DNA of 64,000 bases from assembly GCF_013423785.1 (NCBI RefSeq), contig NZ_CP058952.1, positions 2,817,665-2,881,664 on the forward strand, in the 5' to 3' direction. The translations under genes and the position numbers were made by a program. The first letter of the stretch is position 1. The number at the start of each line of letters is the position of its first letter. The notes below the pieces were generated by a model, which made no database searches, was not told the origin of the DNA, and was given only the letters and a program-made list of their open reading frames with translations. Source of the stretch: Chitinibacter fontanus. GTDB lineage: Bacteria; Pseudomonadota; Gammaproteobacteria; Burkholderiales; Chitinibacteraceae. Shown in pieces: positions 61,920-64,000 of this stretch.

Positions 61920-62414
61920 ATGCAAAAAATCTGGCTGGCCTTGGTATGTAGCGCCCTGTTGTACGGAACTGCCCACTCAGCGCCCATGCTGCAGGGTAAA
62001 GACGTCGTTAGCGGCAAGGCCGTGAATCTGGCTCAGGTGCGCGGCAAAGATCAAACCGTATTGCTGGTGTTTTTTAAGGCTGGTTGCAATACCTGTGTGT
62101 ACAACTTCAAACTGATCCGCGAATTTTATAAAGCGAACAAAGCCAGCCATTTTGGCGTGATCGGCGTTGGGCTGGACAGCAAGGCGGAACTCTTTCGCAG
62201 CTACGCCGAGCTAGTGCGAGCCACCACACCGAAAAACGAGCAATTCCCGCTACTGTGGCGGCCCGATCTGGCTCAGCAGGATAGCTTTGGCGACATGAAC
62301 AACGATTCCACGGTCTTTGTTATCGGCAAAAGCGGCGAAATCACGCTTAAACGCGAAGGCGTGATCAAAGATGCGGACTGGGATGACATCTGGACGTCGT
62401 TGCAAAATAATTAG
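61920..62414 (+). CDS. Exported thioredoxin-fold protein (AhpC/TSA or TlpA-like)
   Basis: A 164-residue protein with a signal peptide (ALVCSALLYGTAHSA) and FFKAGCNTCVYNFKLIREFY, a C-x-x-C (CNTC) at the start of a helix, then PLLWRPDLAQQDSFGDMN and STVFVIGKSGEI. It is a periplasmic redox protein of the peroxiredoxin/TlpA superfamily. It is probably co-transcribed with doxX, 11 bp upstream, and could keep the cysteines of the DUF2282 product or YHS protein in order (inference). Confidence 0.8.
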   Translation: MQKIWLALVCSALLYGTAHSAPMLQGKDVVSGKAVNLAQVRGKDQTVLLVFFKAGCNTCVYNFKLIREFYKANKASHFGVIGVGLDSKAELFRSYAELVRATTPKNEQFPLLWRPDLAQQDSFGDMNNDSTVFVIGKSGEITLKREGVIKDADWDDIWTSLQNN

Positions 62415-62434
62415 GCGAAATTGGCCTAATTTTG
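62410..62434 (+). terminator. Weak hairpin at the end of the thioredoxin-fold gene
   Basis: TTAGGC and GCCTAA pair across a 7-nt loop and are followed by TTTT; overlaps the stop codon. Confidence 0.4.
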
Positions 62435-62679
62435 CCGCAATGCCAAATACATCGATTTGCACGTTGATTTTGAATTAAGGGGTATCTTTATCAAGATCAA
62501 TATCCAATTTGATCGCAGATAGATACCTATGTGAGTATGTATTGCAGTAGCAGGAAAACAGCACACGATCGGAGTACAAGCGCATTACAATGCTTGACCT
62601 ACTGTAGTGGCAGATGTTGGCAAAACAGTCACTCGGGCTACACGTTAATCATTCATTGCACAATGAAAGTGGAGAACAA

Positions 62680-63216
62680 ATGAATTTCCTCATTTTGCCG
62701 GGGATTGGCGATTCAGATCAAAGCCATTGGCAGACCCAATGGGAGCAATCGAGCCCAAATTTTAGCCGCGTCATCCAAGACGATTGGACTAATCCGGATT
62801 GCCAACAATGGATGGCGCGCTTAGAAGAAGCCATTCTGCAAAGCGGCCCCGATACGATATTAGTTGCGCATAGTTTGGGCTGTTTATTGGTATCGCACTG
62901 GGCCGCATCAAGCTCATTACCGATCAAGGGCGCGCTACTGGTTGCGCCACCTGATCCGATGGCTGAGGTTTTTCCCGTTGAGGCGCGGAGTTTTAGCGAT
63001 TTTCCGAGAAGGGCGCTTAATTTCAAAAGCATGTTAATCGCCAGCGCAAATGATCCCTATGCACAGATTGAGTTTTCAAAGCAGTGCGCCAGCGATTGGG
63101 ACAGTCAATTTATCTGTATTGGCGACGCAGAGCATATCAATGGCAGTAGCAATTTGGGCGAGTGGGTAGTAGGAAAAGCAATGCTGCAGCAATTGCTGGA
63201 ACAAATTAAAGCCTAA
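62680..63216 (+). CDS. RBBP9/YdeN-family alpha/beta hydrolase
   Basis: A 178-residue serine hydrolase. It has LILPGIGDSDQSHWQTQWE, the nucleophile elbow VAHSLGC, and PPDPMAEVFPVEARSF with ASANDPYAQIEFSKQ (Asp) and the C-terminal GDAEHINGSS (His). This is the full set for the RBBP9/YdeN group. Substrate unknown. ATG 62680 follows a GGAG site; the frame is open from 62614. It stands alone. Confidence 0.9.
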   Translation: MNFLILPGIGDSDQSHWQTQWEQSSPNFSRVIQDDWTNPDCQQWMARLEEAILQSGPDTILVAHSLGCLLVSHWAASSSLPIKGALLVAPPDPMAEVFPVEARSFSDFPRRALNFKSMLIASANDPYAQIEFSKQCASDWDSQFICIGDAEHINGSSNLGEWVVGKAMLQQLLEQIKA

Positions 63217-63241
63217 GTCGCAATAGCTACAGGAAGGAAAG

Positions 63242-63262
63242 GGGCTCGCAGTGCGAGCCTTT
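63242..63262 (+). terminator. Possible terminator after the RBBP9-like gene
   Basis: GGCTCGC-AGT-GCGAGCC hairpin with a weak TTT tail, using the same stem as the flgL terminator at 8403. Confidence 0.45.
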
Positions 63263-63575
63263 GGTGCTATGCAGGCGAAAGTGGCAAAGCTTGGCCGACG
63301 AGCTAGCCGCTGTCTGCAAGGAGGAACGAGACCCAGAAACAGGCACCTAAGAGCATTACAATCATTGAAATGCTGCTGGCTGTTTTCTGCCAAGAGCGGA
63401 GACGGTCCGCCCCCATCTTGTATGCGTGCCTTACAGTATTGATACCTTGTATGACCATCTTCTAGGTACTTCCAGCACGAATACCTCTATTCGACCTACG
63501 AGCTCTGGAGTAATTTTGTTTCGATGCCCCAGCAAATCACCCCGTACGAAGTTGTTTGCTGCGTTAGACAATCAG
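63263..63575. other. Intergenic stretch before the EAL gene end
   Basis: About 310 bp between two converging genes. I see no gene, tRNA or clear riboswitch. The sequence has several short purine-rich blocks (GGCAAAG, GGAGGAACGAG) without a convincing fold. Confidence 0.4.
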
Positions 63576-64000
63576 CTAAGCTCGCTGTTTTTCCCATTCA
63601 TTACACCAAATCGGGAACATATTGGCAGGCATCGGCTTGGCAATCCCGTATCCCTGCACTAAATGACAGCCTAATTGGCGCAGCAAGGCAATATGCTCCA
63701 CGGTCTCTGCCCCTTCCGCAATTACTTGAAGTTTAAAGACTTTAGCTAATTGAATAACTCCTTGGACAATTCCAAAATCATCTGGATCAGTTAGCATGTC
63801 CCGCACAAAGCTTTGGTCAATTTTTAAGGTATCAATTGGCAATTTGCGTAAATATGTAAGAGAGGAATAACCAGTTCCAAAATCATCTAATGAGAACCGC
63901 ACCCCCATCTCTTTGCATTGCTGTAATGTTTGAATCGCTTGTTGCATATCCCCAATCGCCATCGTTTCAAGTACTTCAAGTTCAAAGCTTGAACGAGGCA
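63576..64000 (-). CDS. EAL-domain cyclic-di-GMP phosphodiesterase, C-terminal part
   Basis: The minus-strand frame continues past the right edge. Visible are FELEVLET (the EAL-loop equivalent at the edge), GVRFSLDDFGTGYSSLTYL, LKIDQSFVRDM, VIAEGAETVEHIALLRQLGC and VQGYGIAKPM, covering the second half of an EAL domain. The DDFGTGYSS metal-binding loop is intact, so activity (c-di-GMP to pGpG) is likely if the missing part is also intact. N-terminal domains are outside the window. Confidence 0.92.
   Translation of the reverse strand, partial: PRSSFELEVLETMAIGDMQQAIQTLQQCKEMGVRFSLDDFGTGYSSLTYLRKLPIDTLKIDQSFVRDMLTDPDDFGIVQGVIQLAKVFKLQVIAEGAETVEHIALLRQLGCHLVQGYGIAKPMPANMFPIWCNEWEKQRA

Noticed and set aside
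63263..63330. A riboswitch-like stretch with GGCAAAG blocks near a c-di-GMP gene
   Set aside because: I tried to fit a c-di-GMP (GEMM) fold but the needed stems and the tetraloop receptor parts do not pair, and the EAL gene reads the other way.

Overview
The window looks like a chromosomal segment of a betaproteobacterium, most likely Neisseriales and close to the Chitinibacteraceae. The basis is the protein types (DUF3579, DUF3149, DUF2788, DUF502-aspS, arsJ-type GAPDH), the flagellar gene order and the general codon use. This placement is an inference from recognition, not from a search. Genes are densely packed, and most transcription units end in easily read hairpin terminators.

Layout. 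1-8.4 kb: the distal flg cluster (flgE end, flgF-flgG-flgH-flgI, terminator, then flgJ-flgK-flgL). A sigma54-like promoter precedes flgJ and a sigma28-like promoter precedes flgK. 8.4-13.7 kb: radA, trxA, rho, rpmE and an ArnT/PMT-type glycosyltransferase. 13.7-20 kb (minus strand): a small DUF3149 protein, a diguanylate cyclase next to a YajQ-type c-di-GMP-binding protein, ppnP, DUF2788, argG, a LeuE-type exporter and argF. 20-27.4 kb: DUF3579, an SDR reductase, an L,D-transpeptidase and a TPR protein that share a C-terminal domain, a DUF486 membrane protein, FmdB, DUF502 and aspS. 27.4-30 kb: an accessory patch with a frameshifted AIPR-type phage-resistance gene and two diverged, inverted copies of a structured repeat. 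30-39.4 kb: a three-gene secreted-protein operon with DUF2145, guaB, a patatin, dsbB, oxyR, and a rubrerythrin / rubredoxin / rubredoxin-reductase set that should form an electron-transfer chain for peroxide defence, then an AraC regulator.

39.4-49.2 kb: a PEBP-like secreted protein, an orphan sugar-binding protein and a tightly coupled mannose-type operon: a large clan GH-A glycosidase, a GH125 alpha-mannosidase, a LacI regulator and an AGE-family isomerase. 49.2-53.4 kb: an arsenic locus, with arsR divergent from arsC and the arsenate-linked GAPDH, and arsJ present but frameshifted and separated from GAPDH by two unrelated genes. 53.5-57 kb: a Tat-exported sulfatase, an outer-membrane protein and a TetR regulator. 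57-64 kb: a LysR regulator and an AhpD-like protein, an unknown protein with a P-loop kinase-like protein, then YHS, glutaredoxin, a DUF2282 bufferin-like peptide, DoxX and a thioredoxin-fold protein. An RBBP9-type hydrolase and the end of an EAL phosphodiesterase follow.

Most unusual signals: (i) a recurrent GGGTATAT motif, with the 10-mer ATGGGTATAT seen seven times, often in inverted pairs; (ii) two copies of a structured element whose hairpins vary in a compensating way; (iii) two frameshifted genes (AIPR and arsJ) that are each restored by making a run of 5 G into 6 G; (iv) two loci 2 kb apart with nearly the same leader and the same TTCGCT/AGCGAA hairpin; (v) a DUF2282 bufferin-like precursor next to DoxX but without the usual DUF692/DUF2063 maturation genes.
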